Shown: positions 10,141 through 21,639 of the stretch, piece after piece
Numbering within the stretch: the first letter of the stretch is position 1
Layout of the letters: each line of letters opens with the position of its first letter
NCBI GenBank assembly: GCA_933228675.1
Contig: OW121740.1
Location: 50,732,174 to 50,796,173 of the forward strand
Source: Stomorhina lunata
Lineage: Eukaryota > Arthropoda > Insecta > Diptera > Rhiniidae
Reading direction: 5' to 3'
Length of the DNA: 64,000 bases
Position numbers and translations under genes: made by a program
Notes under the pieces: model-generated
Told to the model about the DNA's origin: nothing
The model's database searches: none
Seen by the model: the letters and a program-made list of their open reading frames with translations, nothing else

Positions 10141-11409
10141 TTATTTTGGAAAAAGTTGAACTATTTCTGTCACTGTATTGTACCTTAAGTATTAAAACAA
10201 TGATGCAATTATCACCCAACTGTTCCTTTAGTACTACAACTAAGATCCACTTCTCATTTTAATGTCCCTAAATGATAGCTAAGTTATTAAAACTATATTG
10301 ACGCCCATGATGATAAATATGACATTTTTATGCCCCCAAGTGGACATTGGGAGAAGAAAAATTTTCAATTTTGGAAATATTGAAACTTTTCTAAAATAAA
10401 ATGTATCTTTTTTGGAGCCCAAATAAGAGTATATAGTAAGAAAATATATTTCATAAAAAGTTTAAGAGAAACTTAAAAAAATCTTTAAAAAGAAAATTAA
10501 AGAAAGGATCAAAACCTTTAGCAACTGGACAAAAAGAGAAACAGTAGCTAAATCCAACTGACACTTACGTATGTTAATGTTGACAAAAAACTACAACACA
10601 AGATCTGACAATCAAAACAATAGCAGCAGCAATAACAACAACAACAAATGCAACCATGAGCCAGCAACATTTACACACAATAAAAAAAACAGAACATTTA
10701 AACAATTTCAATAACAACTAAAGCAGCAGCAAAGTCACAACAAACAAACAACAACAACCAGCCATTTAGTCAAAGATTTTCTAAATTTTTATTTTGTTTT
10801 TTTCTAGAATTCACTAAAAAATGTCGCGACATTATGGTGCGATTGCTGGCAATTTTTTAGTTTGTTTTGTCTGCTAAAGAGTTGTAGACAAAAATACAAT
10901 GTTGCTGTTGACTGCTGTTGGCTGCTTTAATTTCCTTTAAGCACGTAAAGGCAACACTAAACAGCACTTTGGGTTTGGTGAGTGAATATGCACTTAAAGG
11001 CAGAAAAAAGCTTCCTTTTCGAGGCCGGTATGGAGGGATGGTAAAAGTGTCTGCAATTGTTAAGGCAGCAGCAGCAACAGCAGGAGTTACAATTTGAATT
11101 GCAGAGCATTGAATTAAATTTGAAATTGACGTTGGAAATGTTGAATGTAAAAAAAGTCAAACAAATAGAAACAAAAATTAAGGTATCTTCTAGATTTTGT
11201 AATTTTTTGTTTTTTTTTTAATATTTAGCTATGAGTATCTAGTTACAGATGAGTTGGAAACTTATTAGTAACTTTGAAGACAGTGTTTGAAAAGCTAGTT
11301 TAGGTTTTGAGGTAAAAACTATTTTCAAGTACTTTAAAAGTGCCTATATAATATAGAAGTTATAATATAGAAGCTATTTTATTATTATTAGTCTCTAAAC
11401 GGTATTTAC
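10141..11409. other. AT-rich stretch with CAA/CAG tracts, no gene
   Basis: Ordinary AT-rich DNA with two zones of cryptic trinucleotide repeats: about 10,615-10,770 (CAACAACAACAAATGCAACC and similar) and 11,060-11,090 (GCAGCAGCAGCAACAGCAGG). The frames that these tracts open are not genes. No splice or promoter signal could be supported. Confidence 0.5.
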
Positions 11410-11415
11410 GAGGGC

Positions 11416-13136
11416 GCACAGTGAGATTTCTTCATACATCTAACTGCAAAAAATAGAAGGAGTTATCCTACAACGATGAAATTTGGCACACTTATTTAGT
11501 TTTATATAGATAAGAAAAATTAAAAAAAACTTTGAAATCCGACGACTCCTTGAGGTACCTCCCTTGGACCCCCATTTTTTTTACTTATTTTTCTTCTCAA
11601 TATATAACCCGCAAATTTCAACAGAATTTCATGAAAATAGGCATAACTCTATTATTTGACCAAGAAAAGAGCTCCACTAGTTTTGGTTGAAATCCGACGA
11701 CTCCTTAAGGTACCGCCCTTGGACCCCCATTTTTTCACTTATTTTTCTTCTCAATGTATAAACCCCAATTTTCAATAGAATTTTATAAAATTTGGCACAC
11801 TTCTATTTTTTGATCCAGAAAAAAGCCTTACTAATTTTGGTTGAAATCCGACGACTCTTTGAGGTACCTCCCTTGGACCCCAATTTTTTCACTTATTTTT
11901 CTTCTCAATGTATAAACCCCAATTTTCAATAGAATTTGATCAAATTTGGCATACTTCTATTTTTTGATCCAGAAAAGAGCCCTACTAATTTTGGTTGAAA
12001 TCCGACGAATCCTTGAGGTACCTCCCTTGGACCCCCATTTTTTCACTTATTTTTTCTTCTCAATGTATAAACCCCAATTTTCAATAGAATTTGATAAAAT
12101 TTGGCACACTTCTATTTTTTTATCCTGAAAAAAGCCCTACTAATTTTGGTTGAAATCCGACGACTCCTTGAGGTACCTCCCTTGGACCCCAATTTTTTCA
12201 CATTTCAATGTATAACCCACAATTTGATAAAATTCGGCACACTTTTACTTTCTGATCTAAAAAAGAGTTCTACCAATTTCGGTTGAAATCCGGTTAAAGC
12301 CAATATTTAAATATTTTATTCATTAATTATCATTTCCTTAACTACATCATTTTAATAATTATATTTTAAATTTTATAACAAGATTTATTTATGTGAACAA
12401 TTTTATTTTTTTTAATTTTATTTGTTTTAACATTAATTTTTTTATTAAAACATATGGTTTTGTTTTTTTTTAATTTCTTATGGACTTTTTCCAAATAGCT
12501 GTCAGTAAATTATTAATAAATTGTTGTTATAAAAGAGCTTATGTTAGGATTAATAACTGCAATTTGATTAAAAACTTAAGCCTGAAGGTATGCAATGGTT
12601 TTTTATTATAAGCAATATTCCTGACTTTTTTTACTAAATTTTGATTTTTTCAAAAGTTTGACAAAAGTTGCTAATTTTTTTTAGCTAATTCGAAAGAAAA
12701 GCCTTTTGTCTTTCATTTCATTATACTAAGAGCACGGAGGTAAACCGAGCCAACTGACTTTTTCTCCAACGAAAACTGCCAATGCTAAATTTTATAGGAC
12801 AATCTTGATGCGCTCATATCTCCCAAACTATGTATGCAGTAAACTTTTTTTTTCTTTAAAACAAACACAAGATCTCAGACTTCAATAAAATTCACACCTA
12901 CATTTTGCCACTTGAAATATCTTCGATACATAAGCCTTTAAATTTCAATAATTTTACCATAAATTTTTGTTTCACAACATTTAGCTGACTTCAACCGATT
13001 TTTTCTATATATATGTATATATATCTTAGGAAAAAAATATAGATTTTTCATTGCCAGATTCTTCTCTATCAAATGGCATTATTAGATTTTTGAAAAGTGA
13101 TAGTCAAAAAATGCCTTTTTTGCAGCAGAAATACCA
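11416..13136 (+). mobile_element. Interspersed element with central ~154-bp tandem repeats, copy 1 (Helitron-like?)
   Basis: This copy and 26,704-28,908 share the same order of parts: a head (CGCACAGTG, then AAGGAGTTATCCTACAACGA), a central tandem array, and a tail with TCTTTCATTTC/CTTTCATGTGG, CCAACGAAAA, CTCCYAAACTAT and ATTAGATTTTT blocks. The right side is cut by a mariner at 13,137. A head and tail around a central ~150-bp array is the design described for Helitron-related repeats of flies, but I see no diagnostic Helitron termini, so the class is a guess. No protein is encoded. Confidence 0.6.
11460..12295 (+). repeat. ~154-bp tandem array, about five units
   Basis: The marker GAAATCCGACGACTCC recurs with its GACGA at 11,541, 11,696, 11,850, 12,004 and 12,159, giving steps of 155, 154, 154 and 155 bp; a shortened last unit gives 133. 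Each unit contains TTGGACCCCCATTTTTT, CACTTATTTTTCTTCTCAA, TGTATAAACCCCAATTTTCA and AAATTTGGCACACTTCTAT. The middle units are very similar, so they were homogenised more recently than the edges. Short open frames through the units (for example LVEIRRILEVPPLDP) are by-products of the repeat. Confidence 0.9.
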
Positions 13137-13598
13137 TAGTGGGGCGGTTCGGAAACTCCTTAGCCTAGCACAAAAAGCGTGGTACAAACAGAAAAAAGTT
13201 AAGTGTTTTGGAAACTTCCATCTCTGCTATAAACACATGTTAAATTTTGTTTCGATCTGGTAACTCCTTCATACAGAAACAGGTGTTCACAACAGACGCA
13301 TCCGCTATTTTTTTACAATGGAAAAATTAGAAATAAGTGGTGTCATTAAATATTTACATAAAAAAGGTTTATCAGGACAAGAAATTCATAATGATATAGT
13401 GAATGTATTAAGTGAAAGTGCTCCTTCATATGCAACAGTAAAAAAATTGGGTTGCTGAATTTAAACGTGGTCGTAGAAGCATTGAAGATGAACCACGTAG
13501 TGGACGTCCAAAAACAGCAACAACAACAGAAATTGTAGCCAAAGTGCATGATATGGTATTAAATGATCGACGAGTAAAAGTGCGTGAAATAGCTTATA

Positions 13599-14894
13599 AA
13601 GAGTGTTCTAAAAAAAATATGCATTTACTATTTTAGACAAAATTTATCCATAGTGCAAGAAATAATTTTTTTTTGATCAAGTTAGTTTCTATAGATATGT
13701 CAGATACTATTATTTTAGAAATTATTAATTTTCAATAGCTATTTCAATCAAAATGGACTGCGAAAAAAAAGTTCGTGAAAATATAATTAAAACTTTTCAA
13801 AAAAATCCGTCATGGACTTTTAAAAAAATAGCTAAAAATTTGAAAGTTGACCCTCAAACGGTTTCTAATGCCATCAGACGGTATAAGGAAAACCTGAGCA
13901 TTGAAAGAAAACCTGGATCAGGGAGGAAAAAAGGTCCTACAGATATTGGTAAGGCAAAAGAAGTCGAGCGACTCTTTCGAAGAGCGCCTAACACTTCTTT
14001 AAGAAAAGCAGCTCGTACGGTGAAATGTTCCACGAATTTTGCACATAGAGTCAAAGCTTATGCTGGACTGAAGACATACAAAGTCCAAAAGGTTCCACAT
14101 CGCAATGCTATAAAGTCTTAGAAGCAAAAAAACGAGCGAAAAAATTGAAGTCTGATTTTATAAAAAAAATACACCTGTTGTGTGGTGGATGATGAAACAT
14201 ACGTACTGGCAGACTTTTCTCAACTTCCTGGTCAAGATTTTTATGTTGCTGATAAACGGGGCAATGTTCGGCAAGAGTTTCGCACAAAAAAACAAACAAA
14301 ATTCCCTAAGAAGTTTCTCGTGTGGCAAGCTATTTACAGTTGTGGCAAAAGAAGTAAAATATTTGTGGCATCTGGCACAATAAACACAGAAATTTATATA
14401 AAGGAGTGCCTACAAAAACGGTTGTTACCCTTTTTAAGAGAGCACAGAGTGACTACATTTTTTTGGCCCGATTTGGCATCATGTCATTATGGAAAAAAGG
14501 CACTTGAGTGGTACTCAAAGAATAATGTCATTTTTGTACCACGAGAGGCAAATCCACCTAACTGTCCAGAACTTCGGCCTGTGGAAAGGTATTGGGCTCT
14601 GGTAAAAAAGGAATTGAAGAACACAGGAAAGATTTCCAAGAACATGTCCGATTTTAAGCGCAGGTGGAACACATGCTCCAAAAAGGTATCAGAAGCAACT
14701 GTAAAATCTTTAATGGGAGGGTTTCCGAAAAAAGTCGATAATTTTGCAAAACCCGAGTACTAAGTAAACATTTTAATGCTAAATGATTTTGTATAATATG
14801 TCATTATATTTGCGTATTTTGGAGAGTTTTTATATTAAAAAGTTTAATTTTTATTTAAGAAAATCCAACTACAAATTTTATTTAGAGCACTCTT
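13599..14894 (+). mobile_element. DD37E Tc1/mariner-superfamily transposon, copy 1
   Basis: A 1,296-bp element with inverted-repeat ends AAGAGTGTTCTAAA (left) and AAGAGTGCTCTAAA (right, reverse complement), similar over about 27 bp, and TA at both flanks (13,597-13,598 and 14,895-14,896). It lies in the same orientation as the mariner it interrupts. Two closely similar copies lie at 20,324-21,618 and 42,331-43,623 in the opposite orientation. The high similarity among copies points to recent activity. Confidence 0.95.
13753..14763 (+). pseudogene. DD37E transposase, frameshifted (copy 1)
   Basis: A cut-and-paste transposase in two frames. The first ORF (13,753-14,121) has the paired helix-turn-helix region: WTFKKIAKNLKVDPQTVSNA, then a GRKKG motif, then a second helix-turn-helix around SLRKAARTVKCS. 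A 2-base loss near 14,117 ends it. The second ORF (14,182-14,763) is the catalytic half: DDETYVLAD (first acid), FFWPDLASCHYGKK (second) and NCPELRPVERYW (third). Thirty-seven residues separate the second Asp from the Glu of PVERYW, which defines the DD37E group described from mosquitoes and other insects. An 8-A run at 14,162-14,169 also shifts the frame. The intact product would be about 336 residues. The catalytic half is fully open with all three acids, so the damage is slight and recent. Confidence 0.9.
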
Positions 14895-15254
14895 TATCAT
14901 GGGCATCTCAAATGATCGAGTCCATTTCATTTTGCATGAAGAACTACAGATGAAAAAGCTTTCTGCAAGATGGGTGCCGCATTTGCTAACAGTTGCAATA
15001 AAATGGATTTTAAGCGTAGTTTTATAACTGTTGATGAGACATTTATCCACCACTATACTCCAGAGACAAATTAACAATCCAAACAATGGACTGAAGCTGG
15101 AGGAAGTGTCCCAAAGAAGGCAAAAGCAATTCAATCGGCTGGTAAGGTTATGGCAACGGTTTTTTGGGACTTCAAAGGTATTTTATTGATTGACTATCTG
15201 TAAAAGGGTAAAACAATAAATTCAGAGTACTATTCCAACCTTTTGGATCAACTA

Positions 15255-16189
15255 ACGGTCTTATGCAAAAAAAAATTAACAACGATTGGTAAACTAAAAT
15301 TCCTTATAGTATTATCCTAAAACGATTGTTAGCTTAACAAACCGATGTTAATCTTTTGTTAACATCAATTAATTTAAAGTAGCTGTCTACATAATTTAAA
15401 GCTACGTTAAATATTTTATTGTTTTGACAAATGATTTTTTGTGAAAACTTTTAAAGAAAATATTTAAGTTTTCAGACTTTTCTGATAAAAAATAACATTT
15501 TTGTAAAATTTAGTTATCACATTCTTTCTAATTTGCTATTTTTTTTATCAGTTAAAAGGTTTCGGGGGTAGGGAATTTATGAAATATAATTTCCATGATA
15601 TTTCATACTCTATTTTACATATTTCATACTAAAATCAAACTTTTTAAAGAAATTGATAATACAAATTTTAATTTTTAACAAAAAATTCGTGTTTTCAACA
15701 AAAAACAGACATCGGTCAATGAAATTTACAAAAAAACATTATAGTGATGTATATATACTCAACATGAGTTAAAAGTACTCGATTTTTAAATAATCGGTTT
15801 AAACCCTTAGTAAAAATTTGTCTATTTATTATTTTACTGTATTATAAATATGTTTAATTTATGCTTTTATATAACATAAACATAATTTTACATTAAGAAA
15901 AGAAGAAAAATGTTATTTTATATTGAAAACATACAAAACATTATTTAAAAATTCGACTACCCGGAGGAAACAATGAATAATTAATTCGTTGTTTTGTATA
16001 TTTAACTATAAAGAGACAAGAGAGAATGACGATGTTGCCAGCATTAACATGTAAAATTGACTTGACGTATTCATTTGTTAAAGAACTGTTTTTGGATACT
16101 ATTTTTTAACAATCCTTAGCCTTAAAGTATTTGGTAACTAACGTGTTCTTTAAGCAATATTTACGTTTTTTTTGTTAACATAAGACCGT
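15255..16189. mobile_element. MITE-like element inside the mariner, TA target
   Basis: The ends are 11-bp inverted repeats ACGGTCTTATG with TA on each side (15,253-15,254 and 16,190-16,191). It interrupts the mariner frame just after LLDQL and before the IREKRPG region. The 935-bp body is non-coding, AT-rich and full of TTAACA/TGTTAA words on both strands, denser near the ends, which suggests longer degenerate sub-terminal inverted repeats. It is probably a non-autonomous member of the Tc1/mariner superfamily, although its parent family is not seen here. Confidence 0.8.
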
Positions 16190-16616
16190 TAATGTTTAAA
16201 TTCGAGAAAAACGTCCTGGCTTACAATACAAAAGAATAATTTTTCATCAAGTTAACTCACCAGCGCACAAGAGTGTTTTAGCGATGGCTAAAATCAATGA
16301 ATTAAAGTACGAGTTGCTTGACCACCCACCTTATTCTCCAGATTTAGCTCCCAGTGACTTTTACCTGTTCCCAAATCTAAAAAAAATTCCTTGCTGGCAA
16401 GCGTTTTACCTCAAATGAAGATGCAATTACAGCTGTAAACCACTATTTTGAAGACCTTAAGGAAAACTATTTTAATCAAGGGATAGAATTGCTAGAAAAG
16501 CGTTGGACTAAGTGTGTTGAAGTTTTAGGAGACTATATTTAAAAATAAAAATATTTTTTAAAAACTAACTATTCTCTTTCATTGGTAGGCTAAGAAGTTT
16601 CCGAACCGCCCTCGTA

Positions 16617-17990
16617 GTTATCAAATATTATTGACTACCGAGATATGGAGCTAAAAGTACTAAGAAGTTGATATCTTTGAGTTTTTGAATTTTTCAAACT
16701 AGTAGTAGTAGTTTTTTTATAGGTAGCTGTTTTTTCAGCAACTTTCTTTAACAAATAAAACCGGGATCAGCTAGAAAAATTTGGGCTCATAGATTTTTCA
16801 GTTCCCCTAGAAAATACTAATTTTCATGTCAGTGTAGGATTTTCTTGAAGATGATACTCCGATGCTACTGCAACTTGCAACAGTTTTGTCTTTCCATAAA
16901 ATTTTTCTTTATTTTAAAGTTTGCTACTTTATGTCTTTGTATCAAAAATGGTTGTCTTCACTAGCTTTTTGTAGCTATTTTTTTTAACTCAACATTAAAA
17001 GACAACATTGCCATAAATTTAGTGATATTTGTGCTACAAAAAGCCAAAAGACAGAAACTTTCAATGAACTAAAAGCAAAAAAGAAAAACCTAATAAAAAA
17101 TCTTAATAAAATGAAACTTTTTTTTTGTTATTCATTTATTGACATTTTTCTAACAAAAATCTACACACATTTTCACTTAAACTAAAATTTTTCTTTTTTT
17201 TTCTTGCTTTAGTTCCATTTCCTTTATTAAGAGGAGTTCCAAAATAAAACAGAGAAAAAAGAATCGAGCTGCCATTAATGTCATTTAAGTTATTTAATCA
17301 TTTCATTTATTTTTACTATTTAGATGCGTTTTTATTTTAGTTGAGGATATGCTTTCTTTTTGGCTACAAAGTCTATTCTTTTCAAAGGGTTAGATTTTAA
17401 AGTGTACAAGATTAGAGGTCTGCCTTAAGTGATACATATTTCTTTGCAGATTTATTTCTTATTTCTTAAAAAATTACTTTGAAAATAATGATTTTGAAAA
17501 CTGTCTATTTATCTGACTCCTGGTGGTATAAGGAGTATCAATTGGCTACATAACTGACTCCTGGTGGTGTATAGAGTCTTAAATGGCTATTTGTTAGGAA
17601 AAATCTCACAGTTAAACCAGTAGTCATGCCTAGTATTAGGATTGGTTGAGGGTCAGGTATACCCATTTTATAGAAATCACAAAATCATTATTGTTGCATA
17701 TTTTTAGGAGTTATTTATATTTTATAATATTTTTTTTTTTCAAAAAAAAAATAGTTTTTGGGGATTTTCAAAAAGTTTTTGTTAATGTATTTAAATACAA
17801 TTTTGTACTTGAATAGATTTTGTGATGGAAAAAGATACAAAAATTATAAAAAAAAAAATTTATCAGCAGCAATTCGACAATTCCAAAAAAAAAATGTTTG
17901 AAAGTCCCCAAAAAACTAAATTTTTTAAGGAATATTTCTCTTAATAATTCTTTGGTGCAAAAGTTATTTGCACAGAATAATAATATCATA
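16617..17990. other. Non-coding stretch, possible tail of the 154-bp-repeat element
   Basis: AT-rich DNA without a gene. The left few hundred bases contain phrases such as CCGAGATATGGAGCTAAAAG that resemble the style of the 154-bp-repeat element's tail, so it may continue past the mariner, but I could not align it. At 17,515-17,580 there is a short direct duplication of CTGACTCCTGGTGGT with 40-bp spacing. Confidence 0.45.
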
Positions 17991-17994
17991 TTTA

Positions 17995-18130
17995 TATGTA
18001 ATTCCCCGACAACATTCCAATTGGAACAAGGGGTACTTCTCTCAGACAATGAGCTGCATCCGATTCTATTTTTAGACTCATTGAAGGGGACCTACGTTTT
18101 AACATCGGTTCCGAACGGCAAATGCATTAT
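17995..18130 (-). repeat. Dispersed repeat fragment (GCATTTGCCGTTCGG type)
   Basis: A short block of balanced composition in AT-rich surroundings. On the minus strand it begins GCATTTGCCGTTCGGAACCG and continues through AAAACGTAGGTCCCC. This resembles a repeat I recall as abundant in tephritid and other fly genomes (GCATTTGCCGTTCGGAGTCG, then a GTAGGTCCC block). The family is not named here and the match is from memory. The open frames on either strand are not convincing genes. Confidence 0.35.
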
Positions 18131-18149
18131 TTAGAGAAGTTTCAATTAA

Positions 18150-19255
18150 AAATTCATTTTCAATTGAAAATTTCTCATTTTCAATTGAAAATTTCTCATT
18201 TTCAATTGAAAATTTCTCATTTTCAATTGAAAATTTCTCATTTTCAATTGAAAATTTCTCATTTTCAATTGAAAATTTCTCATTTTCAATTGAAAATTTC
18301 TCATTTTCAATTGAAAATTTCTCATTTTCAATTGAAAATTTAAGCTCATTTTCCATTAAGTTTTTTTTCAATTTCAATTGAAAAATTCTCAATTTAAATT
18401 AAAAAATTTCAATTGAAAATTTCTCAATTTAAATTAAAAAATTTCAATTGAAAATTTCTCATTTTCAATTGGGCTTTTCTCAATTTCAATTCAAAAATTT
18501 TCAATTTCAATTGAAAATTTCTAAATATCAATTGAATGTTTCTCATTTCCAATTAGGGTTTTCTCAATTTTAATTGAAAATTTCTCATTTTCAATTGAAA
18601 ATTTAAGCTCATTTTCCATTAAGTTTTTTTTCAATTTCAATTGAAAAATTCTCAATTTAAATTAAAAAATTTCAATTGAAAATTTCTCAATTTAAATTAA
18701 AAAATTTCAATTGAAAATTTCTCATTTTCAATTGGGCTTTTCTCAATTTCAATTCAAAAATTTTCAATTTCAATTGAAAATTTCTAAATATCAATTGAAT
18801 GTTTCTCATTTCCAATTAGGGTTTTCTCAATTTTAATTGAAAATTTCTCATTTTCAATTGAAAATTTCTCATTTTCAATTGAAAATTTCTCATTTTCAAT
18901 TGAAAATTTAAGCTCATTTTCCATTAAGTTTTTCTCAATTTCAATTGAAAAATTCTCAATTTAAATTAAAAAATTTCAATTGAAAATTTCTCAATTTAAA
19001 TTAAAAAATTTCAATTGAAAATTTCTCATTTTCAATTGGGCTTTTCTCAATTTCAATTCAAAAATTTTCAATTTCAATTGAAAATTTCTAAATATCAATT
19101 GAATGTTTCTCATTTCCAATTAGGGTTTTCTCAATTTTAATTGAAAATTTCTAATTTTTAGTTGAAAACTCTCAATTTCTATGAAAAATTTCTCAATTTC
19201 TATGGAAAATTTCTCAATTTCAATTGAATATTTCTCAATTTCAATTGAAAATGGT
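18150..19255. repeat. 21-bp CAATTG satellite with higher-order repeats
   Basis: The basic 21-bp unit is TTTTCAATTGAAAATTTCTCA, whose core TTTTCAATTGAAAA is a perfect palindrome. Nine near-identical units fill 18,157-18,345. A longer block follows, beginning TTAAGCTCATTTTCCATTAAG and including TCTCAATTTAAATTAAAAAA, CAATTGGGCTTTTCTC and TCCAATTAGGGTTTTC variants. It occurs three times, starting at about 18,341, 18,604 and 18,909. The steps are 263 and 305 bp, and the difference of 42 is two basic units. The long frames on both strands (IENEKFS and FQLKISH repeats) are satellite artefacts. Confidence 0.95.
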
Positions 19256-20084
19256 GTAGCATTTCGATTGGAAAAAATGTTGCGTAAAGTGAGAAACAGT
19301 GTAAAACATTGTTAATTTTTGAGAGGCTTAAGCTTCGAGACGAAATAAAATAATAATCCCACCCATAGTTTTCCTTATTAAGTTCACTTTTAAAAAATTT
19401 TAAAAAAATTTTATGTTTCTTAACAAATTTTGTTTATATCTCAAAAAGAATGTTATAACTTTTTTGACCAAAACACGTCAAAAAATTTATTTTTTTGAAA
19501 ATTTAAACTTAAATAGATATAATTTGTGATAGTCTAAAGATTTTCCATCAATTCTTCTTCTTTTGTGTGACTTATACGTTCCTTAGAAATAAATAAATTT
19601 CTGAAAAATCGTCCAAAATTTGGATCCTATATTAGCAAAACTCTAGGCCTAAGTGATTTGGAAAAACCCGAAATGCCCTACTTTGAGGGCATATAGCTCC
19701 CCTTACTTATAACACTACTCCACAAAATGAAACTTTGTGTATTACAATTGACCACCACTATTTTTTTTTTTTATTTGTTGTGGTCTCCTAATTATAAAAA
19801 CGTTCGAGATTTTAAATTCTATGGACACAATTTTTTTTCGAAAACTACGGATTTTTTTTTTTTGCAAAATCGAAAATTTTTTATTTATTAAAAATTAATA
19901 AAAAAAATTCAAAAATTCAAAATCATCCATAGTAACACAATGGATTTCAAAGCCTTACAGAATCTGATTACCATAGGAATCTTATCTTATTAATTTTTAT
20001 TAGCTGACCTTAATGCTATCAAATCCTAAAAGTATGCAATACAATTTTTTTGTATCAAATTTTTTTTCTTTTATATCGACGGTG
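19256..20084. other. AT-rich non-coding stretch
   Basis: No gene seen. A single phrase, TTTGAGGGCATATAGCTCCCC, stands out from the AT-rich background. T- and A-runs are frequent. Confidence 0.5.
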
Positions 20085-20135
20085 TGTTAGTGCTGTGGGC
20101 TTACTGCCGATGGATAGTGTTGTATATATTTTCGG
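20085..20135 (-). repeat. SINE-like tail segment, second copy
   Basis: Matches 2,705-2,768: ATCGACGGTGTGTTAGTGCT, then GTGGGCTTACTGCCG and GATAGTGTTGTA. No tRNA-like head is visible next to it, so it is a fragment, or the head has decayed. Confidence 0.45.
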
Positions 20136-20323
20136 CTTTCATCAATAAATTATCCATAAATAAATGTAGTAGACTGAGATCAAGTGCGAATATTTTTCTT
20201 TTTGAATAATATTTACTATCCCGAAAACTTTGTTATCTTTTTGAACTTTGACAAAAAAATGCAGTCATTTTTGTATACATATGTAAGCATTTTTCGTTTT
20301 AAATGCCATAAAAATGTATACTA

Positions 20324-21618
20324 AAGAGTGCTCTAAATAAAATTTGTAGTTGGATTTTCTTAAATAAAAATCAAACCTTTTAATATAAAAACTGTACAAA
20401 ATACGCAAATATAATGACATATTATACAAAATCATTTAGCATTAAAATGTTTACTTAGTTTTTGGGTTTTGCAAAATTAACGACTTTTTTCGGAAACCCT
20501 CCCATTAAAGATTTTACAGTTGCTTCTGATACCTTTTTGGAGCATGTGTTTCACCTGCGCTTAAAATCGGACATGTTCTTGGAAATCTTTCCTGTGTTCT
20601 TCAATTCCTTTTTTACCAGAGCCCAATACCTTTCCACAGGCCGAAGTTCTGGACAGTTAGGTGGACTTGCCTCTCGTGGTACAAAAATGACATTATTCTT
20701 TGAGTACCACTCAAGTGCCTTTTTTCCATAATGGCATGATGCCAAATCGGGCCAAAAAAATGTAGTCACTCTGTGCTCTCTTAAAAAGGGTAACAACCGT
20801 TTTTGTAGGCACTCCTTTATATAAATTTCTGTGTTTATTGTGCCAGATGCCACAAATATTTTACTTCTTTTGCCACAACTGTAAATAGCTTGCCACACGA
20901 GAAACTTCTTAGGGAATTTTGTTTGTTTTTTTGTGCGAAACTCTTGCCGAACATTGCCCCGTTTATCAGCAACATAAAAATCTTGACCAGGAAGTTGAGA
21001 AAAATCTGCCAGTACGTATGTTTCATCATCCATCACACAACAGGTGTATTTTTTATAAAATCAGACTTCAATTTTTTCGCTCGTTTTTTTGCTTCTAAGT
21101 TCTTTATAGCATTGCGATCTGGAACCTTTTGGACTTTGTATGTCTTCAGTCCAGCATAAGCTTTGACTCTATGTGCAAATTTCGTAGAACATTTCACCGT
21201 ACGAGCTGCTTTTCTTAAAGAAGTGTTAGGCGCTCTTCGAAAGAGTCGCTCGACTTCTTTTGCCTTACCAATATCTGTAGGACCCTTTTTCCTCCCTGAT
21301 CCAGGTTTTCTTTCAATGCTCAGGTTTTCCTTATACCGTCTGATGGCATTAGAAATCGTTCGAGGGTCAACTTTCAAATTTTTAGCTATTTTTTTAAAAG
21401 TCCATGACGGATTTTTTTGAAAAGCTTTAATTATATTTTCACGAACTTTTTTTCGCAGCCCATTTTGATTGAAATAACTATTGAAAATTAATAATTTCTA
21501 AAATAATAGTATCTGACATATCTATAGAAACTAACTTGATCAAAAAATAAATTATTTCTTGCACTATGGATAAATTTTGTCTAAAATAGTAAATGCATAT
21601 TTTTTTTAGAACACTCTT
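20324..21618 (-). mobile_element. DD37E transposon, copy 2
   Basis: A 1,295-bp copy reading right to left, with the same terminal inverted repeats as copy 1 and TA flanks at 20,322-20,323 and 21,619-21,620. It differs from copy 1 by scattered substitutions and short indels, mainly in A-runs. Confidence 0.95.
20455..21464 (-). pseudogene. DD37E transposase, inactivated (copy 2)
   Basis: Same domain order as copy 1: ATG at 21,464, then two helix-turn-helix units, then the catalytic half. A 7-A run after the start (8 in copies 1 and 3) shifts the frame, so the readable part begins at MKVDPRTISNA (21,377). The middle A-run has 6 A, which ends that frame at 21,033. The catalytic frame is open from 21,036 with DDETYVLAD, FFWPDLASCHYG and CPELRPVERYW intact, until a Trp codon after SDFKRR becomes TGA at 20,551. 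All three acids survive but the protein cannot be made whole. Confidence 0.9.
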
Positions 21619-21639
21619 TAATATATGTATATGGAAAAA

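Larger units (their letters stand above)
13318..16542 (+). pseudogene. mariner transposase, split by two insertions and frameshifted
   Basis: A DD34D mariner transposase cut into three parts. Part 1 (13,318-13,598) is the helix-turn-helix region, beginning MEKLEISGVIKYLHKKGLSG; an extra A in a homopolymer near 13,446 breaks the frame before WVAEFKRG. Part 2 (14,897-15,254) holds the first catalytic Asp in VDETFIHHYTPET and the conserved WTEAGGSVPKKAK and SAGKVMATVFWD. Part 3 (16,192-16,542) holds HQVNSPAHKS, where family members have HQDNAPAHKS, so the second catalytic Asp is now Val; then YSPDLAPSDFYLF with the third Asp. The frame ends at TAA 16,540-16,542. The DD37E insertion fell between AY and IMGISNDRVHF, and removing it with one TA restores that frame exactly. 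Confidence 0.95.
13139..16614 (+). mobile_element. mariner (DD34D) element interrupted by two other transposons
   Basis: The ends are inverted repeats GTGGGGCGGTTCGGAAACTC (left) and CGAGGGCGGTTCGGAAACTT (right, reverse complement), continuing into TTAGCCTA. TA dinucleotides flank both ends at 13,137-13,138 and 16,615-16,616. Subtracting the DD37E element (13,599-14,894) and the MITE (15,255-16,189), each with one TA, leaves about 1.24 kb, normal for a mariner. It sits inside copy 1 of the 154-bp-repeat element. The coding frame is broken independently of the insertions. Confidence 0.95.

Noticed and set aside
13051..13263. 70-codon frame spanning the mariner left end
   Set aside because: It crosses the TA junction between the repeat element and the mariner, so it is chimeric and accidental.
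18099..18392. Long frames on both strands with repeated IENEKFS and FQLKISH peptides
   Set aside because: They are translations of the 21-bp palindromic satellite; open frames on both strands at once and perfect periodicity show that they are not genes.
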